Assembly (NCBI RefSeq): GCF_001420605.1 | Contig: NZ_LJIZ01000008.1 | Coordinates: forward strand, 1 to 64,000 | Length of the DNA: 64,000 nucleotides | Source: Bacillus sp. FJAT-25509 | GTDB lineage: Bacteria > Bacillota > Bacilli > Bacillales > Bacillaceae_G | Direction: 5' to 3' | In this document: piece by piece, positions 18,401 through 26,020 of the stretch | Position numbering within the stretch: position 1 is the first letter of the stretch | Layout: each line of letters starts with the position of its first letter | Translations under genes and position numbers: made by a program | Notes under the pieces: generated by a model | Databases searched by the model: none | Told to the model about the DNA's origin: nothing | The model's input: the letters and a program-made list of their open reading frames with translations, nothing else

Positions 18401-18559
18401 ATCTCTCAAACTCTCGGTATAGTTGTGATTGGTGGGTTAGTTAGCTCCACATTTATCAGCTTATTTATGATTCCTATTCTGTATAAATGGCTACATAAGA
18501 ACTATGAATCCAACGGCATCGTTGATGATTTCAGTCATAACTTTAAGAAAACCGTTTAG
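15428..18559 (+). CDS. RND-family (AcrB/SwrC-like) multidrug or lipopeptide exporter
   Basis: 1043 residues, usual length of HAE1-type RND pumps (SwrC of B. subtilis is about 1065). The pattern is one N-terminal membrane helix, a large extracellular loop, six helices, then the same again. The TM4 proton-relay pair is present in GRVVDDSIVILDNI (about residue 400); the second half has GIVVTNGIVLVDKIERNR (about 930), the form usual in Gram-positive relatives where AcrB has a lysine. Such pumps in Bacillus export surfactin-like molecules without an outer-membrane partner. AAAGGAGAG lies 12 bases before ATG 15428. No adaptor gene is adjacent. Base composition is richer in G+C than the flanks, suggesting acquisition. 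Substrate unknown. Confidence 0.88.
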   Translation: MNRLLQASIRRAGLIITLTVIVLVWGAISAFQMQRDYLPEINNPTLTVTVKAQSLQADQVKEYITKPIQEAVRVVDNLQDVETNSFNGGAFISLNFPMKYDMEKAEQQVNKAIEEISLPKGTDKPLVNRLSTHSLPIMTISLKSNNVNITENILRTSVQEEVVKGLKTVPGIKDIQVSGGGNAGYAISIRKDDLIKSGFSVDDINNSLKQQHTTETEGDLSDGQMTLPIKVNGWGLNKTDLQKLPISRADGKTISLSDVADISNSIVNLQTISRTKGTPSVVLDILKTPSSNITNLSKSIHSRLQDITPIKNKDVKVSILFDQGQQVNHSLQGLVKEGLLGCLFSMICVFLFFRNVRSTLLIAISLPICLLATTGILKLLGISLNILTVSGLVVAMGRVVDDSIVILDNINRKVKEGKELKSFSFITLAVKEMIPAIVSSTATTVAVYIPIALVGGLVGAAFSGFAWSVVIALIISLVVSVLVVPALYNLIWKGKPTAHDDFMAQRSDKIYGWFFQKRKLFSTITVIIFVVLGVASALLPVNFLTMTNNTGQLGIQIELPKNTSLSEVDEEVRRVEGLLRMNPNVSSFSSGLGSSFTPQSDDVFDAGGGWIQQPNIANLSLSIRKSADKNRMTSQLQKQLNSLKSSAIYTVTDKSISGDDSLLKINLSGADSQTLENLSRSVGNRLKLIPGLAVQGLADEEGTVSQYQLTLNRKMIEQNGLNLSDIINRFKLYTAEGTIGEISINNNTYPIALHLKSVDSKNDQTINETDPALRLLNQMGNESFINKEGRNFRLNQLVVAAPITDSSVIQEKDGHPYAVINGNILSRDVGKVTKQVKNVLKDTPLPEGVKYSFTGAPEQVKEMIYEMGIALSFSILIVLSIISCVFRGWKAPLTVLICIPLAFIGSVAGMLIFQLEWNLAALVGLLMLTGIVVTNGIVLVDKIERNRLAGYSLDEALLQGTLSRIRPILTTALTTILTLMPLALSSRTDTIISQTLGIVVIGGLVSSTFISLFMIPILYKWLHKNYESNGIVDDFSHNFKKTV

Positions 18560-18642
18560 GAAGTGTTTAGTATTTATTGTATCCCGGGAATTAGGTCTTT
18601 GGTTTTGGCTGTAGACTTTATGCTCATTCTTGTCGTTATATC

Positions 18643-18672
18643 AAAGAATCGTTTTAAAAACGGTTCTTTTTT
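18643..18672 (+). terminator. Rho-independent terminator
   Basis: AAAGAATCGTT pairs with AACGGTTCTTT (one wobble) and is followed by TTT. It lies 84 bases after the RND gene. Confidence 0.8.
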
Positions 18673-19100
18673 CTATTTATGAATTCCATTTATATGATCA
18701 TTTCTGGCCCATAACGGTAAACGGTCTAGACTCCTGGAGTACATTTAGAATTAAATCCTATCTTTCTACTTCTTTTACGCAGTAATTGTTCTACTACGTC
18801 CCCGATTAGATGGGGCCGTTCAAATTCATAGTAAGTAATTATTTATGTTATTTACTTGTATTTTATTTAAATTATGTAAATTTGTTTAGATGAGAGATTG
18901 AGCATACAAGGACTACCAATATTGATATACCAACGTTTTGATGTGGTAGATTATTCAATTACCCTATTCTTTTAGGAAAAATTTACTAATTAATACTTAA
19001 CTCTACTAAATATAACCTTTATATAAATTTACTAAATTGGAGTAGTAGATTAAAAGAATAGGAGTATTCTTTAAGAAGATTCAGAAAGGAGTGAAAATTA
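18673..19100. other. Intergenic region before the phosphoesterase gene
   Basis: 428 bases, very A+T rich near 18840-19060, with several TTTACT and TTTAT motifs but no regular 11-base phasing. AAAGGAGTG at 19086 is the ribosome site of the next gene. No clear promoter or RNA structure is seen. Confidence 0.4.
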
Positions 19101-21845
19101 ATGAAGAAAAAAGTAAATAAGACAAAATTGATCGCTGGGGTTGCCTTAAGTACGGTTTTGTTAGGATCTGCCGGTGCTTATGCTGCAAATGATAATGCAT
19201 TTGGAAACAGGCTCGTAGGCAATCAGGCAGACGGCTCTGTATTAACACCTGTCAATCAACTTATCACACCAGCAGGAAAACAAATTGAATTTGGGGGCAA
19301 CCCTATATCGGTTGCTGTACATCCAAATGGTAAGACAGCAGCAACTATCGTTGGACGCAATAATTACGGTGGAAAAGGAATTAACATTGTTGATCTTTCG
19401 ACCGGAAAATTAACTACTCAAGATTTATCTATTGGCCTCTCTCAAATGTGGGGATTAGCTTATTCTGCGGATGGTAGCCAGTTATATGCAACAGGTTCAT
19501 CAGGAACAACCGGAAAAGTAGTCGTCTTGTCAGTTAGTGAAGATGGAACCCCATCTGTCACAAAAAGCATTAATCTGCCGAAAGCATCTGTTGGCGGAAA
19601 TATTAATCCACTTGATATAGCGGTTACGCAAGAAGGTAAGCTGCTAGTTGCCCTAAATCGTGATAACAGCCTTGGAGTTATTAATCCTCAAACGGGGTCT
19701 GTAACTAAAGTAGCAGTAGAAAATGCGCCTACAGGTGTATTAGTTAAAGACAACTTTGCTTATGTAACGAATCAGGGGGGCCGTGCCGCAAAAGAAGGGG
19801 ACACAACGGTAGATTCTTCAGGGACAAAAGTGGTTGTGGATCCTAAAACAGGAGCAACGACGACAGGAACAGTATCTGTTATTGACTTGACTACGAATAA
19901 AGTAATAAAAACGATCGAAGTTGGTGTGCAACCTGAACGTATGACGCAGTCTGGCCAATACATATTTGTAGCAAATACAAATAGCGACACGGTTTCTGTC
20001 ATTGATTCCAAAACTAATACGGTCGCACAAACAATAGACATTAAACCATACCCTAATGCTGCTAAAGGATCAGCACCTAACGCTGTGAAAGTGGTAGATA
20101 ATAAATTAATGGTAAGCCTTGGGCGGGATAATGCGATTGCAGTATACGATTGGCAAGGACCTAAAAAGACTCCTGAACTACAAGGACTCTTGCCGACAGC
20201 CTGGTTTCCAGTAGATATCGCTGTTGATTCTGAAAATAAGAAGTTAATCGTTGCTAATGCGGATGGTATTGGTTCACGTGGACCTGCACGTGATTTAACG
20301 ATTCAAGGAATTAAGGTTACCGGGAAATCGTCATATGCCCAAATTGGTTCTCTTTCATTAATCCCATTCCCATCTGCCGAGGATCTTGCAAAAGGAACCA
20401 AGCAGGTTTTTGCCGACAACAACTGGTTTGGTTTAAAGAACCTAAACGCAAAACCTCGTCAAAATAAAAAACCTGTTGCTATGCCTGAGCGGGTTGGTGA
20501 GCCTTCAACAATTAAACATGTATTCTATATTATTAAAGAAAACCGCACTTATGATCAGGTTTTAGGAGATTTAGGTAAAGGGAATGGAGAACCAGCCTTA
20601 ACTCAGTTCCCAAAAGCAGTAACTCCAAACATTCACAAACTTGCAAGTACCTTCCCGCTCCTTGATAACGTATATACTTCAGGTATTCAATCAGCAAGCG
20701 GACACCAATGGGTAATGCAAGGAACTAACACGGACTATGAGGATAAAGAAACAGATTCAGCTAATGTTAGAAGCTATCCTGGAGGGGCCGGGGATCCTAT
20801 GGCGTACGCACCTACAGGACACTTATGGGATCAAGCAGCAAAAAATAATTTATCTGTAGAAAACTTCGGCGAAGATACAACAGGTTTCTCCGGATCAGCA
20901 CCTTTTGGTACTTGGACGGACTGGTACAAAGATTATCAGATCCTTTCCGGTCAGAAAGAGGGCGATCTTCATGTACCAATAGGAAACTATTCGGCAACAT
21001 ATGATATTCCATCTCTCGGACCGATTACCTATAAACCTTTCCCAACCTTTGATACGAATATTCCAGATCAATATCGATTTGAAATATTTAAGCAAAGGTT
21101 TGAAGAACACGTCAAAAATAACGATTTACCGGCCTTAAACACGTTGTGGGTAATGGATGACCATACTGCAGGAAATGCAACAGGTTCTCCTGCACCACAG
21201 GCAATGGTTGCGGATAATGATCTTGCTATTGGTAAAATCGTTGACCTTATTTCACATAGTCCTTATTGGAAGGACTCAGTCATCTTCATTACTCAAGATG
21301 ATTCACAGAATGGATTAGACCATGTCGATGGTCATCGTCAGCCTGCGCATGTAATCAGTCCATGGGTGAAAAAAGGTATTACAGACAGCCATTATTGGAC
21401 GGTCATAAATATGGTAAGAAGTATCGAGCAAATTCTTGGTCTCCCTGCCATGAACCAAAATGATGCAGCTGCAGAACCAATGAGTGAACTCTTTACAGAC
21501 AAGCCTGACTTTACACCATATAACTTCGAGCCTAACCAGATACCGCTTGATACTTTAAACGGACAGCCGAACTCCAATACGGCTGCACTTGCCAATACAG
21601 AACAAGTTACACCAGAGTCAAAAGAACTTTCAAAAAAATGGACGGAATGGTCTAACAAGAACAAGCACCTATTCACCGGAAAAAATGCTTCTCCGGATGA
21701 AGTCAACGCCAACATGCTGAATCATTCAGTTTGGTACGCAACAGAAGGCTTTGATCAACCATATCCGGGGGATAAACAACCGCTCAGCCCAGAAGAAGTG
21801 CTGAAGCAACCTGAAAGCAGCGCACCTTCTCCGGCAAATAATTAA
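19101..21845 (+). CDS. Secreted YncE-like beta-propeller / phosphoesterase fusion
   Basis: 914 residues. The N-terminal signal peptide probably cuts after GAYA (about residue 28). Residues 40-440 form a seven-bladed YVTN/YncE-type propeller, with blade repeats such as GTVSVIDLTTNKVIKTIEVG and SDTVSVIDSKTNTVAQTIDI. Residues about 470-840 are an alkaline-phosphatase-superfamily phosphoesterase (PF04185 type) with the metal-site start IKENRTYDQVLGD, the GHQWVMQG stretch and ITQDDSQNGLDHVDGHR. Such enzymes hydrolyse phosphate esters, including phospholipids, outside the cell. An AAAGGAGTG site supports ATG 19101. It is a single gene with its own terminator. The substrate is unknown; control by phosphate starvation is possible but no clear PhoP box was found. 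Confidence 0.88.
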   Translation: MKKKVNKTKLIAGVALSTVLLGSAGAYAANDNAFGNRLVGNQADGSVLTPVNQLITPAGKQIEFGGNPISVAVHPNGKTAATIVGRNNYGGKGINIVDLSTGKLTTQDLSIGLSQMWGLAYSADGSQLYATGSSGTTGKVVVLSVSEDGTPSVTKSINLPKASVGGNINPLDIAVTQEGKLLVALNRDNSLGVINPQTGSVTKVAVENAPTGVLVKDNFAYVTNQGGRAAKEGDTTVDSSGTKVVVDPKTGATTTGTVSVIDLTTNKVIKTIEVGVQPERMTQSGQYIFVANTNSDTVSVIDSKTNTVAQTIDIKPYPNAAKGSAPNAVKVVDNKLMVSLGRDNAIAVYDWQGPKKTPELQGLLPTAWFPVDIAVDSENKKLIVANADGIGSRGPARDLTIQGIKVTGKSSYAQIGSLSLIPFPSAEDLAKGTKQVFADNNWFGLKNLNAKPRQNKKPVAMPERVGEPSTIKHVFYIIKENRTYDQVLGDLGKGNGEPALTQFPKAVTPNIHKLASTFPLLDNVYTSGIQSASGHQWVMQGTNTDYEDKETDSANVRSYPGGAGDPMAYAPTGHLWDQAAKNNLSVENFGEDTTGFSGSAPFGTWTDWYKDYQILSGQKEGDLHVPIGNYSATYDIPSLGPITYKPFPTFDTNIPDQYRFEIFKQRFEEHVKNNDLPALNTLWVMDDHTAGNATGSPAPQAMVADNDLAIGKIVDLISHSPYWKDSVIFITQDDSQNGLDHVDGHRQPAHVISPWVKKGITDSHYWTVINMVRSIEQILGLPAMNQNDAAAEPMSELFTDKPDFTPYNFEPNQIPLDTLNGQPNSNTAALANTEQVTPESKELSKKWTEWSNKNKHLFTGKNASPDEVNANMLNHSVWYATEGFDQPYPGDKQPLSPEEVLKQPESSAPSPANN

Positions 21846-21867
21846 AAAAGTAAAGGATATCTAAGAG

Positions 21868-21908
21868 AAAGAGGCTGCTTTCATTATTTATGGAGTTAGC
21901 CTCTTTTT
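21868..21908 (+). terminator. Rho-independent terminator
   Basis: AAAGAGGCT and AGCCTCTTT form a 9-bp stem followed by TTTTT, 22 bases after the phosphoesterase stop. Confidence 0.85.
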
Positions 21909-22003
21909 CGAATATATAATAAAAGGTATGGATTAGTATGAAGGTTACCTGGAGATAAAAAGCTTTTAAGAATGTTAGTAAACCCACCAACATTCAATGT
22001 TTT

Positions 22004-22148
22004 GTCAATTAAAGTCCACACATGTGAGTGCGTGGTTGAGCTTGTTTTAAAATAATAAACCTTTGTCAAAATCAGAATGACAATTGACAAAAGAAAATAG
22101 GGGAAAGGAAGTAGGGAATATTGCAGTCACCTTAATCCTTCCCTATTT
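22004..22148 (+). repeat. Intergenic repeat module copy C with 3' hairpin
   Basis: Matches copy B over its whole length: a CACACATGTGAGTGCGTGG block, GAGCTTGTTTTAAAATAATA, AAAATCAGAATGACAA, then a hairpin (22099-22147) where AAAATAGGGGAAAGGA pairs with TCCTTCCCTATTTT around GCAGTCACC. The front also shares TTGTCAATTA with copy A. Confidence 0.75.
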
Positions 22149-22156
22149 TGCTTTAG

Positions 22157-22390
22157 TACTATTATGAATTTATAACGGATCGAGAAAGTGGCTCTAGACT
22201 CTTTATTGATAAAGATATAGATTGTTTTGAACAGGTAATTGAATTAAAAGAAGTTATGAAGGTAGAAGAAGCTGTTAAACAAGTTATTAAAGGAAATTCA
22301 GTTCGCCTTTATAATCCTGTAACACCTTTTATAATGAACGAAAAACTTGATACAATATTGGAGCTTTTGAAGTTTACAAATGAACGTTAA
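22157..22390 (+). pseudogene. Orphan C-terminal gene fragment
   Basis: A 77-codon open frame begins right after an in-frame TAG and has no start codon until an internal ATG. The translation has coding character (ITDRESGSRLFIDKD, KVEEAVKQVIKG, NEKLDTILELLKF) but no recognised family. It is probably the tail of a lost gene, next to repeat copy C. Confidence 0.45.
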
Positions 22391-22632
22391 TTTATTTTTT
22401 GAAAGATAGAAAAAAAAATTAAAAACAAACCAAAAAACAAATCGATACGATTAGTCACCTTTTTATTTTTGTAACTTAAAATACAAGATTCTAATATAAG
22501 AGAACCACCTAAAATGCACATTAAAATTATTTTCAAATCAATATTTTGAGGTTTAATAATAAAAAGACTACCTATCATCACAGCTATAAAAAAAGGTTTT
22601 ATTTTTTTGGTCAAATTACTTAAATAAGTCAT
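22387..22632 (-). CDS. Small membrane protein, unknown function
   Basis: 81 residues from ATG at 22632, chosen because AGAAGG sits 8 bases upstream; the GTG nine bases further upstream overlaps that site and cannot use it. Three hydrophobic stretches (IKPFFIAVMIGSLFII, IILMCILGGSLILESCIL, IDLFFGLFLIFFSIF) separated by short basic loops indicate a three-helix membrane protein. It is convergent with the fragment 22157-22390 and shares its last bases. No homologue family is recognised. Confidence 0.6.
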   Translation of the reverse strand: MTYLSNLTKKIKPFFIAVMIGSLFIIKPQNIDLKIILMCILGGSLILESCILSYKNKKVTNRIDLFFGLFLIFFSIFQKIN

Positions 22633-22754
22633 CACAAACACCTTCTAAATCTGTTAGATTAATTGTTATATTATACCATAGGATGGTTTGATGGATATTC
22701 CAAAAAAGTATAAAGAAATGTCATTTATGGAACACTTTTCCTTCTAATATTTTG

Positions 22755-22785
22755 CTAACATTAAATATGAATAATTTAATGTTAG
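22755..22785. promoter_or_regulatory. Perfect 12-bp inverted repeat (operator-like)
   Basis: CTAACATTAAAT and ATTTAATGTTAG flank a 7-base spacer immediately upstream of a GGAGG ribosome site. The form resembles a TetR-family operator or a hairpin masking the ribosome site. The gene it served appears to be gone. Confidence 0.6.
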
Positions 22786-22794
22786 GAGGAAATC

Positions 22795-22845
22795 ATGAAA
22801 AAATTAGGATTAACCGCACCCTCTAAGTATGGAGAAAAGCTATAA
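22795..22845 (+). pseudogene. Truncated 16-codon ORF behind a strong ribosome site
   Basis: TTAGGAGGAAATC precedes an ATG giving MKKLGLTAPSKYGEKL and a stop. The strong start signals and operator-like dyad suggest the first codons of a deleted gene; a leader peptide is the alternative. Confidence 0.4.
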
Positions 22846-23012
22846 AGTAAGAATATTTCTTGATCTGCACAGAAGTCTTTAATTTAATAAAGTTTTTATT
22901 CAAAGCATATATTTGATACTAGTAATAATGGGCTAAAAGTGCTCAATTTTAAAATTTGAGTTCACTGTTGATAATTCAATACATTGAAAATAATAGAAAT
23001 GGGGAGATTTAT

Positions 23013-23873
23013 ATAATTATTGATTGTCATTTTCACGTGGATGAATCCATGCTGACTTTAGAAAAAATGATAGAGGAGATGGATAGAAATCATATAGCAA
23101 AAACTGCTCTAATCCCGCCTATGAGTGAAACAATGTTTGAATCGGATAGTACCACTCAGTATCAGATACAGCGATTATTCCGTTTTCTAATACTTAATAC
23201 ACCTCAAATTGGGCAAAAAATTTATGATGGATTAGTGAAAGATGGCTATTTGAAACTTTATGGTAACACATATAAGATTTTTACCGAGCCGGAAAACGAG
23301 ATCGTGGCTACTGCAATTGCTAGATTTCCAGACCGTTTTCTAGGTTGGGTAGCTGTCAACCCTATGATTCCTAATTTTATGGAAGAAATAGATTTCTATC
23401 TTAATAACCCTAGTTTTATTGGGGTAAAGGCTCATCCATTTATGCATGGTTATAGTATTAAAGCTCTTGAACCAGTTGCTGCTCTATGTGAATCAAAAGG
23501 TGTACCCATGATTATTCATCTTTCTTCTGAGATTAACTCCTATAAATATCTACCTGAAAAATTCCCTAATCTTAAATTAATTTATGCTCACGCTGGTCTA
23601 CCATTTTGGAAAAAACTATGGAAATACGTTAAGGAACAACCAAATGTATATGTTGATACATCAAGTGATTATCTTAATCCGTCAATTGTAAAACAAGCGG
23701 TAGAGGCTTTAGGTTACCGTAAAGTTCTTTTTGGCTGTGACGGACCATATGGAATGAAGACATTTAATGAATATGACTATTCGGACAAGAAAAGATGGGT
23801 GGAATCCCTTTTAATTCCTGATAACGAAAAGGAATACATACTTGGAAAAAACTTTTTAGGATTAATAGAATAG
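23013..23873 (+). CDS. Amidohydrolase_2-family metal-dependent hydrolase with non-standard start
   Basis: About 286 residues. The CHFH metal motif lies just after the N-terminus (IIIDCHFHVDE). Later markers are GVKAHPF, MIIHLSS, LIYAHAG and FGCDGPYG, the barrel-strand motifs of the PF04909 family (decarboxylases and hydrolases of small carboxylates or amides). GGGGAG at 23001 is ideally spaced for the codon at 23013, but that codon is ATA where relatives have ATG. In-frame TTG codons at 22956 and 22968 have no ribosome site. It may start weakly at ATA/ATT or be silenced by a point change. A deleted copy lies at 14924. Substrate unknown. Confidence 0.7.
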   Translation: MIIDCHFHVDESMLTLEKMIEEMDRNHIAKTALIPPMSETMFESDSTTQYQIQRLFRFLILNTPQIGQKIYDGLVKDGYLKLYGNTYKIFTEPENEIVATAIARFPDRFLGWVAVNPMIPNFMEEIDFYLNNPSFIGVKAHPFMHGYSIKALEPVAALCESKGVPMIIHLSSEINSYKYLPEKFPNLKLIYAHAGLPFWKKLWKYVKEQPNVYVDTSSDYLNPSIVKQAVEALGYRKVLFGCDGPYGMKTFNEYDYSDKKRWVESLLIPDNEKEYILGKNFLGLIE

Positions 23874-24004
23874 GAAAAAGGAGGCAACTAACCCTTGTAA
23901 ATTATACCCTTTTTTTTATCGTTCTTTACAAAGGGTACAATTTAGTGTGAAGGTTACCTTCTTTTTATTGGCATAAGTATTCTGACTGAGAAAACTGATA
24001 GAAA

Positions 24005-24061
24005 AGGGGAAAAGGAAAAAGGGACGAACATAGTCACCTAAAGCCTTTTCCCTATTTTTTT
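24005..24061 (+). terminator. Terminator hairpin, member E of the GGGGAAAGGA family
   Basis: AGGGGAAAAGG pairs with CCTTTTCCCT (one bulge) around a conserved TAGTCACC and is followed by seven T. It resembles the hairpins of repeat copies B and C but lacks their upstream module. Confidence 0.75.
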
Positions 24062-24185
24062 ATCAAGCCTTTTATGCTCTTCTTTATTACCTTCGTTAAC
24101 CCACTTATTCTCTCCATTTCACTAATGGTGAATTTTCCCTTTATTTTCATAGGAATTATCTCATGAAAAAAATAAAAAACACTTA

Positions 24186-24216
24186 TTGACCTTTGTGTAA
24201 CAACAAGGTTTACACT
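24186..24216 (+). promoter_or_regulatory. MerR-type promoter of the aldehyde dehydrogenase operon
   Basis: TTGACC, a 19-base spacer and TACACT. MerR-family activators act on promoters with over-long 19-20 bp spacers. The spacer holds the imperfect dyad TTTGTGT-A-ACAACAA. The element matches the permease promoter at 30529-30559 at 25 of 31 positions, so both are probably targets of the MerR protein encoded at 30617. Confidence 0.7.
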
Positions 24217-24488
24217 AAAAATACTAAATCTTCAAAATGATTTGATAATTAAATTTATTAATATGGAGGGGGTTAAAGAAGAAGTAAGCGCTAGTGAATG
24301 GCGCACTAGCAGACGCGTATGATATTACGTTTATGGCTATTCTTTTCAGCAAAGGTAAGATGGGGAAAAGCTTAACCTATCTTATACCTTTATGAAATAA
24401 TCTATTAATCTCAAATAATATCCTAGGCATCGACTGTGAGGTTATCTCTACAGGCAATGTAAAAATAACATATTGGAGGTTTATCAAA
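24217..24488 (+). other. Long structured 5' leader of the aldehyde dehydrogenase operon
   Basis: About 265 bases between the -10 and the first gene. GCTAGTG pairs with CACTAGC near 24289-24309, and AAAGGTAAGAT pairs with ATCTTATACCTTT near 24352-24394 with a 2-base bulge. A 19-codon ORF without a ribosome site starts at the ATG at 24262. The structure matches no riboswitch class I recognise. Confidence 0.4.
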
Positions 24489-25961
24489 ATGTTAAAGTTG
24501 AAAATGTTTATTAATGGTGAATGGATGGATTCAATAAGCGGAGAAAAGAGTCATGCTGTGAATCCCGCAAACGGTAAAATCATGGCTGAGTCTCCACGCG
24601 GGAGTAGAGAAGAGGCCCAAATGGCAATTAATGCAGCACGAACAGCTTTTGACTCAGGAATTTGGTCAGAATTACCGGCATCTGAACGTGCTTCTTATTT
24701 ATTTAAAATAGCAGATAAGATTGAAGAAAAGGCAGAAGAGCTAAGCAAACTTGAAACAGAGAATATGGGAAAACCCCTTAAAGAATCAGAGTTTGATCTT
24801 GCTGATACCGTGAATTGCTTTCGATATTATGCAGGGCTAGTGACTAAGCCAAATGGTCAAACCTATTCTGTTGCCGATCCTGTCCAAGCCATGGTTATTC
24901 GGGAACCTGTCGGTGTATGCGGACTTATTGCCCCATGGAATTTTCCATTGTTGACGGGAGCTTGGAAAATAGCCCCTGCGCTTGCTGCGGGAAATACGCT
25001 TGTTTTTAAACCTGCTGAAATCACTCCAGTCACTACTTACAAATTATTTGAAATCATGGAAGAAGTTGGAATACCAGCTGGTGTTGTAAACCTAGTTTTG
25101 GGAGGTGGTTCAACAGTAGGAAATGAAATAGCGGAAAGTCAAAAGGTAGATCTGATATCTTTTACAGGTAGTACAGCAACGGGTAGAAGCATTATGAATT
25201 CTGCAACAGGAAATATTAAAAACATTTCACTCGAGTTAGGCGGCAAGTCACCAAATATTGTTTTTGCAGACGCTGATTTTGAGACAGCCATCGATTATAC
25301 TCTGAATGGAATTTTTACAAATACCGGCCAAGTATGTAATGCAGGATCCCGTTTGCTGTTAGAAGAGAGCATCCATGATAAGTTTATTGCTAGATTGGTA
25401 GAAAGAGCGAAAAAGATTCAGGTTGGCCCTGGGGATGATTCTTCTACAGAAATGGGACCGCTTGTAAGTGAAGACCATATGAAGAAGATTCTTGAATATA
25501 TTCAAATTGGGGTAGACGAAGGAGCAACATTAGCTTGTGGTGGAAACCGTATTTCTAGCGAAGGGCTTGAAAATGGTTACTTCATTGAGCCAGCAATATT
25601 TGTTGATACTAAACCTGACATGAGAATTGTTCAGGAAGAAATTTTTGGGCCAGTTCTTGTCGTTCAAAAGTTTAAAGATGAAGAGGAAGCCATCCAACTG
25701 GCAAATGATACTTCATACGGTCTTGCTGCAGGTGTTTTTTCACAAGATGGCGCAAAAGCTTTGAGGGTTATTAAAAAAGTAAGAGCCGGAATTACCTATG
25801 TTAATGCATATAACCTTGCCTATAATGAAGCACCGTGGGGAGGTTACAAGCAGAGCGGGATTGGACGCGGGTTAGGAACCTTTGGCTTAGATACGTTTAC
25901 TGAAGTAAAACAAATTAATATAAATTTAGATGTTAAGCCAACTGAATGGTTTAGCCATTAA
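24489..25961 (+). CDS. NAD(P)-dependent aldehyde dehydrogenase (betaine/aminobutyraldehyde type)
   Basis: 490 residues, normal for the ALDH superfamily. It oxidises an aldehyde to a carboxylate in the cytoplasm. Visible are IAPWNFPL and FKPAE (cofactor binding), FTGSTATGR (Rossmann), LELGGKSP with the general base Glu (about 249), the nucleophile Cys in GQVCNAGSR (about 283) and EEIFGPV. TTGGAGG fixes ATG 24489. It is the first of three genes with the Fe-alcohol dehydrogenase and ureohydrolase, behind a MerR-type promoter. Sequence style is near betaine-aldehyde and 4-aminobutyraldehyde dehydrogenases; with polyamine-type neighbours an amino- or guanidino-aldehyde is the likely substrate (inference). 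Confidence 0.88.
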   Translation: MLKLKMFINGEWMDSISGEKSHAVNPANGKIMAESPRGSREEAQMAINAARTAFDSGIWSELPASERASYLFKIADKIEEKAEELSKLETENMGKPLKESEFDLADTVNCFRYYAGLVTKPNGQTYSVADPVQAMVIREPVGVCGLIAPWNFPLLTGAWKIAPALAAGNTLVFKPAEITPVTTYKLFEIMEEVGIPAGVVNLVLGGGSTVGNEIAESQKVDLISFTGSTATGRSIMNSATGNIKNISLELGGKSPNIVFADADFETAIDYTLNGIFTNTGQVCNAGSRLLLEESIHDKFIARLVERAKKIQVGPGDDSSTEMGPLVSEDHMKKILEYIQIGVDEGATLACGGNRISSEGLENGYFIEPAIFVDTKPDMRIVQEEIFGPVLVVQKFKDEEEAIQLANDTSYGLAAGVFSQDGAKALRVIKKVRAGITYVNAYNLAYNEAPWGGYKQSGIGRGLGTFGLDTFTEVKQININLDVKPTEWFSH

Positions 25962-26020
25962 ATCGAGGAAAAAAATCAGTTATAAATTCTAAATATTCAA
26001 AAAACGAGGAGGAATTTATT

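Noticed and set aside
18840-19060. Possible PhoP box before the secreted phosphoesterase
   Set aside because: Several TTTAC/TTTAT hexamers are present, but spacings are irregular (9, 11 and longer), unlike the exact 11-base phasing at both pstS genes.
24217-24488. Considered as a ykkC-type guanidine riboswitch
   Set aside because: The conserved guanidine-I core and the ACGR loops of the smaller classes were not found, despite the ureohydrolase in the operon.
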